Shown: positions 25,778 to 35,161, counted from the first letter of the stretch. The stretch is DNA of 64,000 bases from Shewanella psychromarinicola (GCF_003855155.1 NZ_CP034073.1:1674001-1738000), one strand, 5' to 3'. A program made the numbers and translations. The notes: generated by a model from the letters alone, not told the origin.

Positions 25778-26701
25778 TTACTTTGAAAAAATATCTTGCA
25801 GTGCGGGTACTACTTGTTTCTTACGGCTTAATACGCCGTCTAACCACACTTTACCATCGACGGTAGGCTTACCGTAAGCGCGCTCAGTTAAGTCTGCTAA
25901 GTCAGAAATTACCAACATTTCTGAGCCTTCTTTCATGATATCGGTTAGCAGTAATAATACGCTGTGACGATTACCTTCGGCTTTCAGTTTAACGATATCC
26001 GCGGCTAAATCCGCTTTGATTGAGTCAAATACAGATAAGTCGATCACTTCTAACTGACCAATACCGACCAAGTTACCGTTCATGTTAAAGTCTTTAAAAT
26101 CACGCATAACTAAGTCGCGCGCCGGCGTGCCTTCAACCGCTGATTTGACTTTAAACATGTCCATGCCGAGTGCTTTAAAGTCTTCAATACCGGCGATTTT
26201 AGCTAAGGCTTCAACACAACGAATGTCTGCGGTGGTGCAGGTGGGTGATTTAAAAATGACCGTGTCACTTAAAATGGCGCACATCATAATACCAGCGATG
26301 TTGGCAGGGATTTCTACTTGGTAAAAATCGTACATCATTTTAATCACTGTGTTACTGCAACCCACGGGGCGGATCCAACACTCTAGCGGAGTCGAAGTGG
26401 TTAGGTCGCCTAATTTATGGTGATCAACAATCCCCACAATAGTCGCTTGAGCGATATCATCTGGTGCTTGAGTAACTTCTGAATGGTCAACAATATAGAC
26501 TTCTTCGCCAGCATAACTGGTTTTATATTCTGGCGCTTCAAAACCAAATTTCTCTAGAATAAATGCGGTTTCTGGTGATAACTCGCCTAAACGGGCCGCA
26601 ATGGCCGGTTCATCGATTTGGTTTTTTAAATATGCTAATGCGATAGCACCACAAATTGAATCTGAATCAGGGATCTTGTGACCCACTACATACATTGCCA
26701 T
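25778..26701 (-). CDS. ppaC: Manganese-dependent inorganic pyrophosphatase
   Basis: 307 residues, the usual size for family II pyrophosphatase. The DHH-superfamily metal ligands are visible: GHKIPDSDS (His8, Asp12, Asp14), IVDHSE (Asp72, His73) and GIVDHHKLGD (Asp93-His94-His95). The C-terminal DHHA2 substrate domain contains SRKKQVVP near the end. It hydrolyses cytoplasmic pyrophosphate to phosphate, pulling biosynthetic reactions forward. It is monocistronic with a GAGAGTG-type ribosome site before the ATG. Confidence 0.96.
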   Translation of the reverse strand: MAMYVVGHKIPDSDSICGAIALAYLKNQIDEPAIAARLGELSPETAFILEKFGFEAPEYKTSYAGEEVYIVDHSEVTQAPDDIAQATIVGIVDHHKLGDLTTSTPLECWIRPVGCSNTVIKMMYDFYQVEIPANIAGIMMCAILSDTVIFKSPTCTTADIRCVEALAKIAGIEDFKALGMDMFKVKSAVEGTPARDLVMRDFKDFNMNGNLVGIGQLEVIDLSVFDSIKADLAADIVKLKAEGNRHSVLLLLTDIMKEGSEMLVISDLADLTERAYGKPTVDGKVWLDGVLSRKKQVVPALQDIFSK

Positions 26702-26829
26702 TGAAACACTCTCCTATAAAGTTGTGATGATTTTAACAAGGATTAATCTTCATCGCATTAAAAAACAACACTTGATTGATTCAACTTACCAGATCAAGCT
26801 TATCGTTGATGATATGAGCTATCAATGGC

Positions 26830-26860
26830 TCAAAAAAAAGCCCCAAGCGGAGAGTCTCGG
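26830..26860 (-). terminator. Hairpin with A-run, minus-strand terminator
   Basis: GCCCCAAG...CTCGGGGC forms a GC-rich stem. AAAAAAAA on its left is a T-run when read on the minus strand, so it could end transcripts from the YhcH/YjgK gene located about 200 bases upstream on that strand. Confidence 0.65.
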
Positions 26861-26890
26861 GGCCTTTCTATCTTACCAAGGGTAAATGCA

Positions 26891-26942
26891 CATTCGTCAT
26901 TAGCTCAGGTATGACACATTTGTCTCTAGCTCATATATGACA
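26891..26942. repeat. 26-bp tandem pair resembling an IS21-type end
   Basis: Units 26891-26916 and 26917-26942 match at 21 of 26 positions (CATTYGTC..TAGCTCA..TATGACA). Adjacent direct repeats of this size near a CA/TG terminus are typical of IS21-family ends. No transposase is present nearby, so this would be a solo remnant. Confidence 0.5.
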
Positions 26943-27060
26943 GGGATGTTGAGAGATATGGTGTGCATGGATTAACTTTAGCAGACTTTGGTTAGATAGA
27001 GATTTTGCCATAATATCCATAGTTGGACTGAGCTGAGGCTATCTTGCTCTCGCTATTTTG

Positions 27061-27522
27061 TTATAGCCGAACTTTAATCACCACTTTACGGACTTTTTGT
27101 GGTGTTGCACTGGTGCCTGGCATATGTATGTCGCCGGGGAAAAACAGCGCGAACATGCCCGCTTTTAGAGGAATAAATGCCGCGTCATCTTTGTTAGATT
27201 GATAATCGTATTCAGCATAGTCATGTTTGTCAAAATAGGGCTTAGAAGGCGTTTGATTGGCCAAGGGTAAATAACCAAATTCTTCTTCACCGCTGACCAC
27301 ATATTGCACATCAATGTATTGTTGATGAACTTCAAACGGCTCTATTTCTTTGGGTTTGGTTTCATAATCATTGACGATAACGAAAATATTTTTGCCTTCA
27401 AGCGGGTAGGTTCCCACTTCAAGCTGACTAAAGTCTGTGTCGGCGAGATGGGTTAACGCTATGGCTAATCTCGGGTTGAGCGGTGTATAAAGGTGACGAT
27501 TGGCTAAAGTATCAACAATCAT
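27061..27522 (-). CDS. YhcH/YjgK/YiaL-family (DUF386) protein
   Basis: 153 residues, the normal family size. It has the cupin-like beta pattern with EVHQQYIDVQYVVSGEEEFGYLP (His and Gln/Asp metal-ligand region) and FFPGDIHMPG near the C-terminus. Family members include sialic-acid-linked anomerases (NanQ/YhcH) and sugar-acid accessory proteins. No sugar catabolic genes adjoin it here, so the substrate is unknown. It is monocistronic on the minus strand. Confidence 0.9.
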   Translation of the reverse strand: MIVDTLANRHLYTPLNPRLAIALTHLADTDFSQLEVGTYPLEGKNIFVIVNDYETKPKEIEPFEVHQQYIDVQYVVSGEEEFGYLPLANQTPSKPYFDKHDYAEYDYQSNKDDAAFIPLKAGMFALFFPGDIHMPGTSATPQKVRKVVIKVRL

Positions 27523-28146
27523 AAAAAATTCCGTAAAGTAAAAGCCACAAAAACATCATAGCGTGTTAGCGCTAAAGCATACTGTTTTACAAACACAACA
27601 GCATTAAAAATATAATAAGAATTGTAAATTACCTGCACGACAGAGCTGAGTTAATATCCTCATTTTATCCATACATGAGCCTTGATTGGTTTTATACATC
27701 CCTGTTATGGCGAAAAGCCTAAGCCAACCTCAGCGCGGCAATAAGGGGTGAGTAGACTCGACAAATTAGCTTGGGAGTGAGTCTTTCAAATCAAGCTTGC
27801 TCTATGCCTTGATAGCGGGGTGAATTCATGGGTTAACAGCCGTATTGTTTATTGGCTGCAATGTGCAATAAAGCCAGATATTGTTACCTTTGGCACCATA
27901 ATGGATCGTATCGAGCGTTTATAGCGCCTTAGCATATTGGATGTTTTTTGTTCTTTTTTTGTTCTTTTTTGAAATACAGTCGTATTGAACAAGGTCTATT
28001 GGAGTAGAGCGTAGCGAGTTTAGTGGTGATGTCGTTAGTTCGCATTATTTAACCCGCTTAAGTTGTTGAATTATTAACCACTGCTACACTTATTTTATTG
28101 ATTCGACTTTGGTTCAGTAACGTCACCTATGGTGTTGGAGGCTGTT
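27523..28146. other. Intergenic region, about 620 bases
   Basis: Divergent promoters for the flanking genes are expected here. A T-rich direct repeat (TTTTTTGTTC, two or three units near 27950-27970) is visible. A short frame near 27835-27935 reads like a protein remnant (IVYWLQCAIKPDIVTFGTIM), but I cannot identify its source. No confident gene is seen. Confidence 0.4.
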
Positions 28147-28725
28147 ATGCAAACAAAAGAAGTGGCATTACTCATCCAAGATGCAGTGCTGTTGCCCGGT
28201 GGGCGACTTGAAATTCGAGTCGTGACACCTAGCGATTTATGTATGGTTGCAGATGTATTAAAAGGCCACTATGACCTAGCATTTGCGCCATTGAAAGTGA
28301 ATAGCGAACTGCCTTGTTATATTGCGGCAACCCAATGCAATATTATTGACTTCAATCAGTTGGAGGATAGTTCGTTAAGCATTGTTATTGAAGGTTCACA
28401 ACGTCTTAAAATCTTATCCGCCGCCAAAAAACGTGATGGTTGCTGGATTGCTCGTGCGCTACCTTGCGCTAATTGGTGCGATGAGCCCATCGCGGGTGAG
28501 TTTGAAATTATCAGCGCCGCACTTGAACAATTTTATCAAGTGAATCCGGATTTGCTTGAGTTGTACTCACAAGTACATTTAGAAGATGCCACTTGGGTTA
28601 GTCAACGTTGGTTAGAAGTTTTACCTATGTATAACCGGGATAAGTTGATTTTAGTTGAACAACCTAATTGCCATAAGACCATGGATTTTGTGCTGCAATT
28701 ACTCAAGTCGCATGTGGATGTATAA
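28147..28725 (+). CDS. Lon N-terminal-domain (LON substrate-binding-like) protein
   Basis: 192 residues from the ATG at 28147, with GGAG six bases upstream. It starts with the Lon-N pattern VALLIQDAVLLPGGRLEIRV, followed by LAFAPL, and then LSIVIEGSQRLKILSA, which matches the V.G..R..I strand of the Lon N-domain. There is no AAA+ or protease domain. Stand-alone Lon-N proteins are common in proteobacteria, and their role (peptide or substrate binding) is unclear. It is followed about 110 bases later by a pseudouridine synthase gene. Confidence 0.85.
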   Translation: MQTKEVALLIQDAVLLPGGRLEIRVVTPSDLCMVADVLKGHYDLAFAPLKVNSELPCYIAATQCNIIDFNQLEDSSLSIVIEGSQRLKILSAAKKRDGCWIARALPCANWCDEPIAGEFEIISAALEQFYQVNPDLLELYSQVHLEDATWVSQRWLEVLPMYNRDKLILVEQPNCHKTMDFVLQLLKSHVDV

Positions 28726-28839
28726 CGCTTATATTGTGTTATTTTCCTAGCGATAATTAAGATACAATCTAGATTCGGCCTGATAAGATAACACTAACAT
28801 TTTGTCTTTTATCGTTATCTTTATATAGCCAAGTTATTT

Positions 28840-29820
28840 ATGCCTAATTCATCAAATTATATCGCGGGTCACGTTCTGTCTTCTTGCCAAACATCAAGCG
28901 CTGCCATTGCTGCTCAGCCATCCTATATTGTGTTGCCACGTACTAATGAGTTAGCAGGCAAGCAATACCACACTGTGATTGATTTTTTGATCGATCATTT
29001 TAAACAAATTGATCCCAGTGTGTGGCAACAAAGGATCGAAGCAGGCAAAGTACATTGGCAGCATGGCGGGTTAATTGGTATTAATACTGCCTATCAAGCG
29101 ACCCAAAGAGTGTATTACTATCGGGAAGTGGTGGCTGAAACTAAAGTGCCGTTTGTTGAGCAAGTGCTGTATCAAGACAGCAACACTATTATTGTCTATA
29201 AACCGCATTTTTTACCTGTGACCCCAGGCGGTAATTACGTTAACGAATGCTTGGTGCATCGATTACGTATCGCCACGCAAATTGACACTGTAGCACCCGC
29301 CCACCGGCTAGATAAAGATACGGCAGGGGTGATGTTAATGACGCTGGATCCGCAAACGCGGCATGCATATCACCAGTTGTTTTTAGATAACAAGATTACC
29401 AAAGATTATCAGGCCATCGCCAAGTTAACTCCACAGCTATTAGCACAGTTAGCCGATAATACTTGCACCTTGCCCATGCATTGGACCGTTAAAAATCGTA
29501 TCGTTGCGGCTACCCCCAGCTTTACCATGCAGGTGGTTGAAGGTGAGGCTAACAGCCATTCTGAAATCAGTTTAGTGGCGGTAATGGGTGATTTAGGCTT
29601 GTTTACATTAAGCCCAATCACAGGTAAAACTCACCAATTACGAGTGCATATGCAGAGTTTAGGTATGCCGATTTTAAACGACCGCTTTTATCCGATATTA
29701 CAGCCTAAAGGGCCTGATAATTTTGGCAAGCCGTTGCAACTATTAGCGAAACGGTTACGGTTCACCGATCCTATTAGTGGTATTGAACAAGACTTTGAGT
29801 GCCAAGGATTGGATTTTTAG
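28840..29820 (+). CDS. RluA-family pseudouridine synthase
   Basis: 326 residues. The catalytic motif APAHRLDKDTAGVML carries the conserved HRLD.(D/E)T with the nucleophilic Asp, preceded by VYKPHFLPVTPGG and followed by KITKDYQAIAK and SPITGKTHQLRVHMQSLGMPILND. These are the standard RluA/RluC/RluD core segments. The protein isomerises specific uridines in rRNA or tRNA to pseudouridine; the target is not deducible. A short N-terminal region without a clear S4 domain suggests the RluA/TruC side of the family. A bidirectional terminator follows. Confidence 0.93.
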   Translation: MPNSSNYIAGHVLSSCQTSSAAIAAQPSYIVLPRTNELAGKQYHTVIDFLIDHFKQIDPSVWQQRIEAGKVHWQHGGLIGINTAYQATQRVYYYREVVAETKVPFVEQVLYQDSNTIIVYKPHFLPVTPGGNYVNECLVHRLRIATQIDTVAPAHRLDKDTAGVMLMTLDPQTRHAYHQLFLDNKITKDYQAIAKLTPQLLAQLADNTCTLPMHWTVKNRIVAATPSFTMQVVEGEANSHSEISLVAVMGDLGLFTLSPITGKTHQLRVHMQSLGMPILNDRFYPILQPKGPDNFGKPLQLLAKRLRFTDPISGIEQDFECQGLDF

Positions 29821-29837
29821 CTGACTTTTTAGCTAAT

Positions 29838-29877
29838 AAAAAACCGCCATCGTAAAAGTCGATGGCGGTTTTTTTGT
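29838..29877. terminator. Bidirectional terminator
   Basis: AAAACCGCCATCG / CGATGGCGGTTTT stem with flanking A and T runs, between the convergent pseudouridine synthase and octaheme cytochrome genes. Confidence 0.9.
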
Positions 29878-29904
29878 TTCAGCTTATCGCATTTCTAGTC
29901 TGTT

Positions 29905-31299
29905 CTAGTCTGCTTTAGTGTGTTTAATACCTTTGCGGTTTTTCATTGGGTCGCCATCATAACCAAGGGCTTTCCAGTCTAAACGCTCGCCTTTGTTATG
30001 ACAGTCATTACATTGTAATGCCTTGTCTTTTGGTGACACCATGTGGTTGACACGCCACCACATTACGGTTTCAACAAAACCATGATTACCACTGTACTTG
30101 AGTCCTTTCTCTATCATGGTTGGGTTAGCTTCCATTCCCAGTTTTGCGGCTAAGTCCCAATCAAATTCACTCCAGTAGCCACCTTCACCGTAAATTTTAG
30201 GCGTCAGTAAGATGTTGAGTTCAGTGTCATAAATTTGTTTGCCTGTATGCACTTTAAATGGGTAGATTTTGGCTTTAGGATCGTTAATATCACCTAATGG
30301 ATAAGCTAATTTAAGCACTTTAGCTGGGTCCATTTTGTCGCCAGGCATGTAAGCATCGGCGTAGCCATTAAACCAAGCATATTGTGGTTTCACGTCTTTT
30401 TGCCAAATAAAGCTACCTTTCTTTTTCATATAGGTGTGCTTGCCGTATTGATCTGTCGTTACAGGAATATCTTGACCTGCGGTTGACCAATCCCAACGCA
30501 TTTTGGTGGTTAGATTTTTAGCAAATGATGGAATATGACATGTCTGACACGCCACGGCTGCTGTATGAGTGTTCAGTCTTTTATTTTGATGTGGAGCTGC
30601 ATCATGGCAGTTTTCACAACCAATATGATTTTCACCACCTGGCGATACTCCCATCGCATTACCGGTAATTTGATGATTTTCGGTGACATGACAAGTTTGG
30701 CATTGGAAATCGTTACCATCGGTGTCCATGTGCACATCGGTGGCTTTGTCTGGGTAAGACATGGAGGAGTCTAAATCGCCATGTTTAACACCATCACCGC
30801 CGCCGCCGTAAAAGTGGCAACTGCCGCAATTATCGCGCACTGGTGCACCCACATTTTGTGCTACGCGGGCTAAATTGACTCTTGCTAAGGCCTCGCCGGC
30901 ACCAACAGGGTCTTTTATGTAAGTACCAGTCGTGTCGTGACAGACTAAGCAGTCCACTTTGCTCATGTCTTTAAAGTCGAATGTAGAATCTTTCCAACCA
31001 TAACCCGCATGACAACTGGTGCAGCGCGGTTCATTACCCGCTATCGACACACAAAAATTGTTGATGCTGTTTTTCTTTCCTCTCTTAACGGTGCGACCAG
31101 GTAATTCTTGTTCCAATTCCCAAGTCCAATGTGAAGACTTCATAAACTCTTCAGCATGTTCTTTATGGCATGTTAAGCATTGTGTCGTCACTTCAGGGCC
31201 ATTGGCAAAAGGCCCTTTCAGCGCCTCTTTATGGTCAAATGCAGCCTGCGCGCTACTGCTTAATAACAGTAATACAGCCAGTGCTGATAATAGTTTCAT
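29905..31299 (-). CDS. Octaheme c-type cytochrome, tetrathionate reductase (OTR) family
   Basis: 464 residues from the ATG at 31299. An upstream in-frame extension is rejected because this ATG has AGGA before it and starts the signal peptide MKLLSALAVLLLLSSSAQA. Eight CXXCH heme sites are visible: CLTCH (41), CTSCH (93), CLVCH (117), CGSCH (158), CQTCH (200), CENCH (228), CQTCH (251) and CNDCH (430). It matches Shewanella OTR, a periplasmic enzyme that reduces tetrathionate, nitrite and hydroxylamine in vitro. It is the last gene of a minus-strand operon after a monoheme cytochrome and a DUF3373 porin. The physiological substrate is still open for the family. Confidence 0.95.
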   Translation of the reverse strand: MKLLSALAVLLLLSSSAQAAFDHKEALKGPFANGPEVTTQCLTCHKEHAEEFMKSSHWTWELEQELPGRTVKRGKKNSINNFCVSIAGNEPRCTSCHAGYGWKDSTFDFKDMSKVDCLVCHDTTGTYIKDPVGAGEALARVNLARVAQNVGAPVRDNCGSCHFYGGGGDGVKHGDLDSSMSYPDKATDVHMDTDGNDFQCQTCHVTENHQITGNAMGVSPGGENHIGCENCHDAAPHQNKRLNTHTAAVACQTCHIPSFAKNLTTKMRWDWSTAGQDIPVTTDQYGKHTYMKKKGSFIWQKDVKPQYAWFNGYADAYMPGDKMDPAKVLKLAYPLGDINDPKAKIYPFKVHTGKQIYDTELNILLTPKIYGEGGYWSEFDWDLAAKLGMEANPTMIEKGLKYSGNHGFVETVMWWRVNHMVSPKDKALQCNDCHNKGERLDWKALGYDGDPMKNRKGIKHTKAD

Positions 31300-31355
31300 G
31301 ATGTTTATCCTTACCCCTGAGCTTGTGCTCAGGGGGGCCAAGTTAGAGATTTAAG

Positions 31356-33068
31356 TTAGAAGTTAATCGTTAGTGAAGCATTAACGTCATAGGCGGTGTC
31401 GACCACTGGCAGCATGGAGTAAGCGTTACCGGCAATCACATCGTCAACTTTCAGAGGTGAACCTACTGGTGAGCCACTTCCGGTATATTCATAGTCGTAA
31501 TACAAACCGGCTAACTTGATAAACATTTTTGGATTAATATCAAAGATATAATAGGCTTCGGCAACATGACCACGGGTGGCTAACTTACTGCCAATAGGGT
31601 CATCTTGAGCTTGGGTGAAGGGACTCCAGTATTTAGAACCGTAGTTATACTCCAAGCCGAATTTACCGTATGGTGCAGGTATTTGCATACCCACATAAAT
31701 GCCATAGCCATCTTTGGTGTCACTATCAACCGTTTCTTTTGGTACCATAATAATTTCTGTACCCGTGCTGTTAAGTTCTGCTTCAAATACTGCATCGCTT
31801 AACATGCCACCGAACAAACCTGCATTACCGTTAGGTTCTGCACGAGTCCAACCGAGTGAAGCAAACACTTTCATGTCGTCATCGGATTCATAGGCATAAC
31901 CTAATCCACCTAAATATATATCTCCAATTACACCACTAGGCTGTACTCGGGTGACGAAGTTAAAGTTGTCAAACTTTTGCATGTCTTGATACATGGTTGG
32001 GGCAAAGATACCCGCGAGTTGAGTTGGGAATGCCATGGTGCCTGTGAAGCCATCATTGACATCTTTAGCGCCGAATAAAGTGAACTGCAAGAAGTGGTTA
32101 CCGTCGTTGATAACGTCGATATTAAAACCACCGAGGTGAGTGTCTTTGGTGATGATGTCACCAAACAATTCGCCATTGCCGTATTGCGACTCAAAGCCTT
32201 GACCATAGCAAAAACGCACGGTTTGGCCTTCAATGCCGGTGATATCACCCAGATTGTAACCTAAGGTTAGGCCATCGAAGTTGAAATTGACTAAGTGACC
32301 TGATGGCGTGCCGCCTCTGAGTTCATTTTCACGATAATGACTTGGTGGGCCGTACGTTGAGGGGCGACGTCCGATAGAAAGGTACGTGCCGCTACCGTTA
32401 ATGTCTTTCCAGTTAAAATAGGCGCGTTCTACTTTTAATTCATCACCACTGGTGCTGCCGCTACTGGTGCCGTCCATGGTGAATGAGTTCCACGAGTCAA
32501 ACACTTTAACCCCGCTAGAGTCTCCCCAGCTCTTAAACATGGTCAAGCGTCCGGCAAAGCTGACGTTATCCCATACTTTGGCATTAATGTTTAGGCGCAA
32601 CCGCGTGGTATAAAATATATCGTTATCAATATCTTGTTGAGTTTTTTGACCTAACAGCATTGGCATAACGCCATTTAGCGCACCGCTTTGAAACGCGCTG
32701 GCTAAATCAGGGTTAGCCATCATCATTTGGCCTAATGGTGAAGTGGCACTATTAGGATCGCCAAATACTCCTGACATGGCTTTAGCGCCAAAGTCAGAAA
32801 AATTGACATTCATGGCTGGGTTCCAAGTGACATTTTGATAATGTAATGAATGTGCTTTGGTTCTAAAATCACCTGTGATTGCGACTCTATCTAAGGCAGT
32901 ATGACGCTCGGTTTTGTCAACCCGCGAGCTTAAGTAGTCAAGATCATCGGTAACGCTAGCAAGCTGTTGTTTCAGGTCGGCAATTTTTTGTGAATCAGTG
33001 TCTGCCGCTAGACTTGCACTACTCATAAAAAGAGCGTTGGCAACTAATATTGAGATGAGAGTTCTCAT
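31356..33068 (-). CDS. DUF3373 outer-membrane porin-like protein
   Basis: 570 residues with a signal peptide (about 1-21, ASLAADTD), a short coiled-coil region (about 25-55, KIADLKQQLASVTDDLDYLSS) and a long beta-strand region with alternating aromatic residues, ending in NASLTINF. The terminal Phe is the usual outer-membrane assembly signal. The family co-occurs with OTR in Shewanella. It probably forms an outer-membrane channel, possibly for the cytochrome's substrate. It lies 57 bases from the octaheme gene and 150 bases after the monoheme cytochrome. Confidence 0.88.
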   Translation of the reverse strand: MRTLISILVANALFMSSASLAADTDSQKIADLKQQLASVTDDLDYLSSRVDKTERHTALDRVAITGDFRTKAHSLHYQNVTWNPAMNVNFSDFGAKAMSGVFGDPNSATSPLGQMMMANPDLASAFQSGALNGVMPMLLGQKTQQDIDNDIFYTTRLRLNINAKVWDNVSFAGRLTMFKSWGDSSGVKVFDSWNSFTMDGTSSGSTSGDELKVERAYFNWKDINGSGTYLSIGRRPSTYGPPSHYRENELRGGTPSGHLVNFNFDGLTLGYNLGDITGIEGQTVRFCYGQGFESQYGNGELFGDIITKDTHLGGFNIDVINDGNHFLQFTLFGAKDVNDGFTGTMAFPTQLAGIFAPTMYQDMQKFDNFNFVTRVQPSGVIGDIYLGGLGYAYESDDDMKVFASLGWTRAEPNGNAGLFGGMLSDAVFEAELNSTGTEIIMVPKETVDSDTKDGYGIYVGMQIPAPYGKFGLEYNYGSKYWSPFTQAQDDPIGSKLATRGHVAEAYYIFDINPKMFIKLAGLYYDYEYTGSGSPVGSPLKVDDVIAGNAYSMLPVVDTAYDVNASLTINF

Positions 33069-33218
33069 GGTATTTCTCCCCGTTAATTGCCAAATGGTCA
33101 GTTCAATTTGGCAATTTTTTGGTGTAAGTTTCCCTGAGGCTAAGCCCCACTATTTTTTTCGGTTTGTTTATTGGCTGATATTTTCGCTTAGGACGAAAAG
33201 GTGCTCAGCATTGATGAT

Positions 33219-33548
33219 TTAACCGCAGGTTGCTGGTTGGTCTGAATCAGCTGCGTGATCATACAAAAACTGTTGAATGTCTTTCAGGTCTTTTTCTGAT
33301 AAGGCTTCAAAAATGGCGGGTTTAGCTTTGTGCATATCACGGGTAAAAAATCGATCCCACTGGCTCATGGTTTTTGTCATTGGAGTGAGTTCTACGCCTT
33401 CACTATTGACACTGTGGCACGCTTTACATTCTTTTTTGTACAGGTGTTTGCCTTTTTTAGGGTTACCACCATCGGCTGCCATTACTTGGCTACCGAGTGA
33501 TAATGCAATGGCGATTGCGATACCAACTTTAACGTATGTGTTCATCAT
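33219..33548 (-). CDS. Monoheme cytochrome c, first gene of the OTR operon
   Basis: 109 residues (or 108 from the second Met) with a signal peptide ending QVMAADG. The heme site is CKACHSVN (about Cys42-His46). A Met-containing region (VELTPMTKTMSQWDRFF) could supply the sixth ligand. It is small, periplasmic, and suited to passing electrons to the octaheme cytochrome in the same operon. C-terminal CG is unusual but lies in a flexible tail. The promoter region upstream contains a CRP/FNR-like site. Confidence 0.92.
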   Translation of the reverse strand: MMNTYVKVGIAIAIALSLGSQVMAADGGNPKKGKHLYKKECKACHSVNSEGVELTPMTKTMSQWDRFFTRDMHKAKPAIFEALSEKDLKDIQQFLYDHAADSDQPATCG

Positions 33549-33865
33549 TTTATCCTCTATAGAGCTTTTTTATGGTTGAAGCATTAGCAACATGTGATCA
33601 TTTCTTTGCTGTAAAGAATGTTACCTAAAAATAGGTATTGTTAATTTGAAGTAGATCATATTCATGAGAAAAATCTAATTGAAAAAAAGTTAATTGAAAG
33701 AAATCTAATGAACAACTGTGATGCAGATCTATTGTGCAGAGGATAAAATTTTGTTAGGTAACATGGTACTAGGTAGTGATAGATGTTCGGCCACATATAA
33801 GAATGTGTTGTTGTTTATGTCTGAATCGTATGCGATAAAAAAAAGGGGCTGTTAATAGGCAGAGA
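33549..33865. other. Promoter region of the OTR operon
   Basis: 317 bases between the monoheme cytochrome start and the 3' end of the TSUP permease. It holds the OTR operon promoter and a CRP/FNR-type palindrome (listed separately). It is AT-rich with repeated ATTGAAA/TAATTGAAA motifs near 33675-33710. No gene is seen. Confidence 0.55.
33646..33659. promoter_or_regulatory. Putative CRP/FNR-family binding site
   Basis: TTGAAGTAGATCAT matches the FNR pattern TTGAT-N4-ATCAA at 8 of 10 positions and, shifted by one base, the CRP pattern at 8 of 10. It lies about 100 bases upstream of the monoheme cytochrome start. Shewanella uses CRP and EtrA for anaerobic respiration genes, so control of this operon is plausible. 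Confidence 0.45.
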
Positions 33866-34612
33866 TTAATTAGCAGAGATTAATGTGTTGACCGACATGA
33901 TGACCAATATTGTTGCGCTAATGCTACATAATATTAATGTCGCCATACGGGTTTTTTCTTTATCGATGCGGCCAATTAATCGGCCAGCGACAAGGTAGCC
34001 CGCAATCACTGAAGGCAATAACAACAGTGATAACCATAAGTGCTTGAGCTCAACTAAGCCAACAACAGCTAGAATAGCTAGCGCAATTAATGAGCTAAAG
34101 ACAAAGAAGGCTGATAATGCGGCTCGAAATTGACTGGCATCTTTGTCTGCAAGCAATATAGCCATTGGTGGACCTCCAATGGCAGCGATATTAGCAAATA
34201 TGCCCGAAAATACCCCGGCGATAAATAAACTGCTGCGATTTATTGGTGCGGTAACGCGATAGGTACTCAGGATCACGGCAATAAACACAATAGCCGCAAT
34301 AATTAAGCCTAATATGGGTTGGGGCGCAAACAATAATAATCCAGCACCTAAGAATCCCCCAGGAATACGGCCTAATAGCGCATATTGCAGACCATTAAAC
34401 TGTAAGTGTCCGCGCTCTCGAAAAAGTGTCATGGCAGAGATAGCAAAACCCATGGCAATAATGGGCACTGGGACTAATTGAGGATTAACAATGTACAGCA
34501 GCGGGCTGGCAACAACGGCTAACCCAAAACCAATTAAGCTTTGGGTTAGTGCGCCAAAAAACACGATAACTGATGCCAGTATCAAGGTTGTTGGATCGAT
34601 AAATGGCATCAT
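33866..34612 (-). CDS. TSUP (TauE/SafE) family anion permease
   Basis: 248 residues and about eight membrane helices in two related halves. The start MMPFIDPTTLILASVIVFFGALTQSLIGFGLAVVASPLL carries the TSUP signature (G..T...G.G), repeated as GVFSGIFANIAAIGGPPMAILL in the second half. The family exports sulfite, sulfoacetate or other sulfur-containing anions, but many members are uncharacterised. It lies between the OTR operon and metJ, both sulfur-related, which fits but does not prove such a substrate. Confidence 0.88.
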   Translation of the reverse strand: MMPFIDPTTLILASVIVFFGALTQSLIGFGLAVVASPLLYIVNPQLVPVPIIAMGFAISAMTLFRERGHLQFNGLQYALLGRIPGGFLGAGLLLFAPQPILGLIIAAIVFIAVILSTYRVTAPINRSSLFIAGVFSGIFANIAAIGGPPMAILLADKDASQFRAALSAFFVFSSLIALAILAVVGLVELKHLWLSLLLLPSVIAGYLVAGRLIGRIDKEKTRMATLILCSISATILVIMSVNTLISAN

Positions 34613-34687
34613 AAATTCTCGTTAACAACATCACTGCTTCTTAAAAGGGCAGTTTAACAGTTTGTGAGGTAATCACTAACCAGTGAA

Positions 34688-35002
34688 TTATTCGAGCTCT
34701 TCCCACTCGATCCCCATATCATCCATTAATTTTTTCGCTTCACTTGGAATGCTGTCAGGTTGATCTTTTGATAAATCAATATCATAAGGCAAAGGTTGAC
34801 CTGTGTACGCATGCAAAAATGCTTCGCACAGCAGTTCACTGTTGGTTGCATGACGCAGATTGTTTATCTGGCGTCTGGTACGCTCATCTGTCAGTATTTT
34901 TAGTACTTTTAGAGGTATAGAAACTGTTATCTTTTTTACTTGTTCACTTTTTTTGCCGTGTTCGGCATATGGGCTGATATATTCGCCATTCCATTCAGTC
35001 AT
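34688..35002 (-). CDS. metJ: Methionine repressor MetJ
   Basis: 104 residues, the standard MetJ length. The ribbon-helix-helix DNA-binding segment [49 protein letters not shown] is almost canonical, followed by the C-terminal part with [16 protein letters not shown]. It binds Met boxes with S-adenosylmethionine as corepressor to turn down methionine biosynthesis. It is divergent from metB, with paired Met boxes in the shared intergenic region and more upstream of metF. Confidence 0.97.
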   Translation of the reverse strand: MTEWNGEYISPYAEHGKKSEQVKKITVSIPLKVLKILTDERTRRQINNLRHATNSELLCEAFLHAYTGQPLPYDIDLSKDQPDSIPSEAKKLMDDMGIEWEELE

Positions 35003-35108
35003 TAACTTACCCTTAACGATAAATACGGTGCAGATTTTAAACCGTTACACTCTCTAGTCAAATTATTGCGAATATTTAATCTCGATGCAAATAGATTTCT
35101 TGATGTTT

Positions 35109-35124
35109 AGACGTCTAAGCGTCT
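35109..35124. promoter_or_regulatory. MetJ operator, metJ-proximal pair of Met boxes
   Basis: Two adjacent 8-bp boxes, AGACGTCT and AAGCGTCT. The first is the exact consensus and the second matches at 6 of 8. MetJ dimers bind adjacent boxes cooperatively. This pair lies about 107 bases upstream of the metJ start, so it is likely autoregulatory. Confidence 0.88.
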
Positions 35125-35161
35125 ATTTTTGTTGACGGATGAAGATCTCTTCGGTAGATTT

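Larger units (their letters stand above)
26702..27060. other. Intergenic region with a hairpin and a 26-bp tandem pair
   Basis: Contains the ppaC promoter side, a GC hairpin at 26830-26860 and a two-copy 26-bp repeat at 26891-26942 (both listed separately). I see no coding sequence. Confidence 0.5.
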
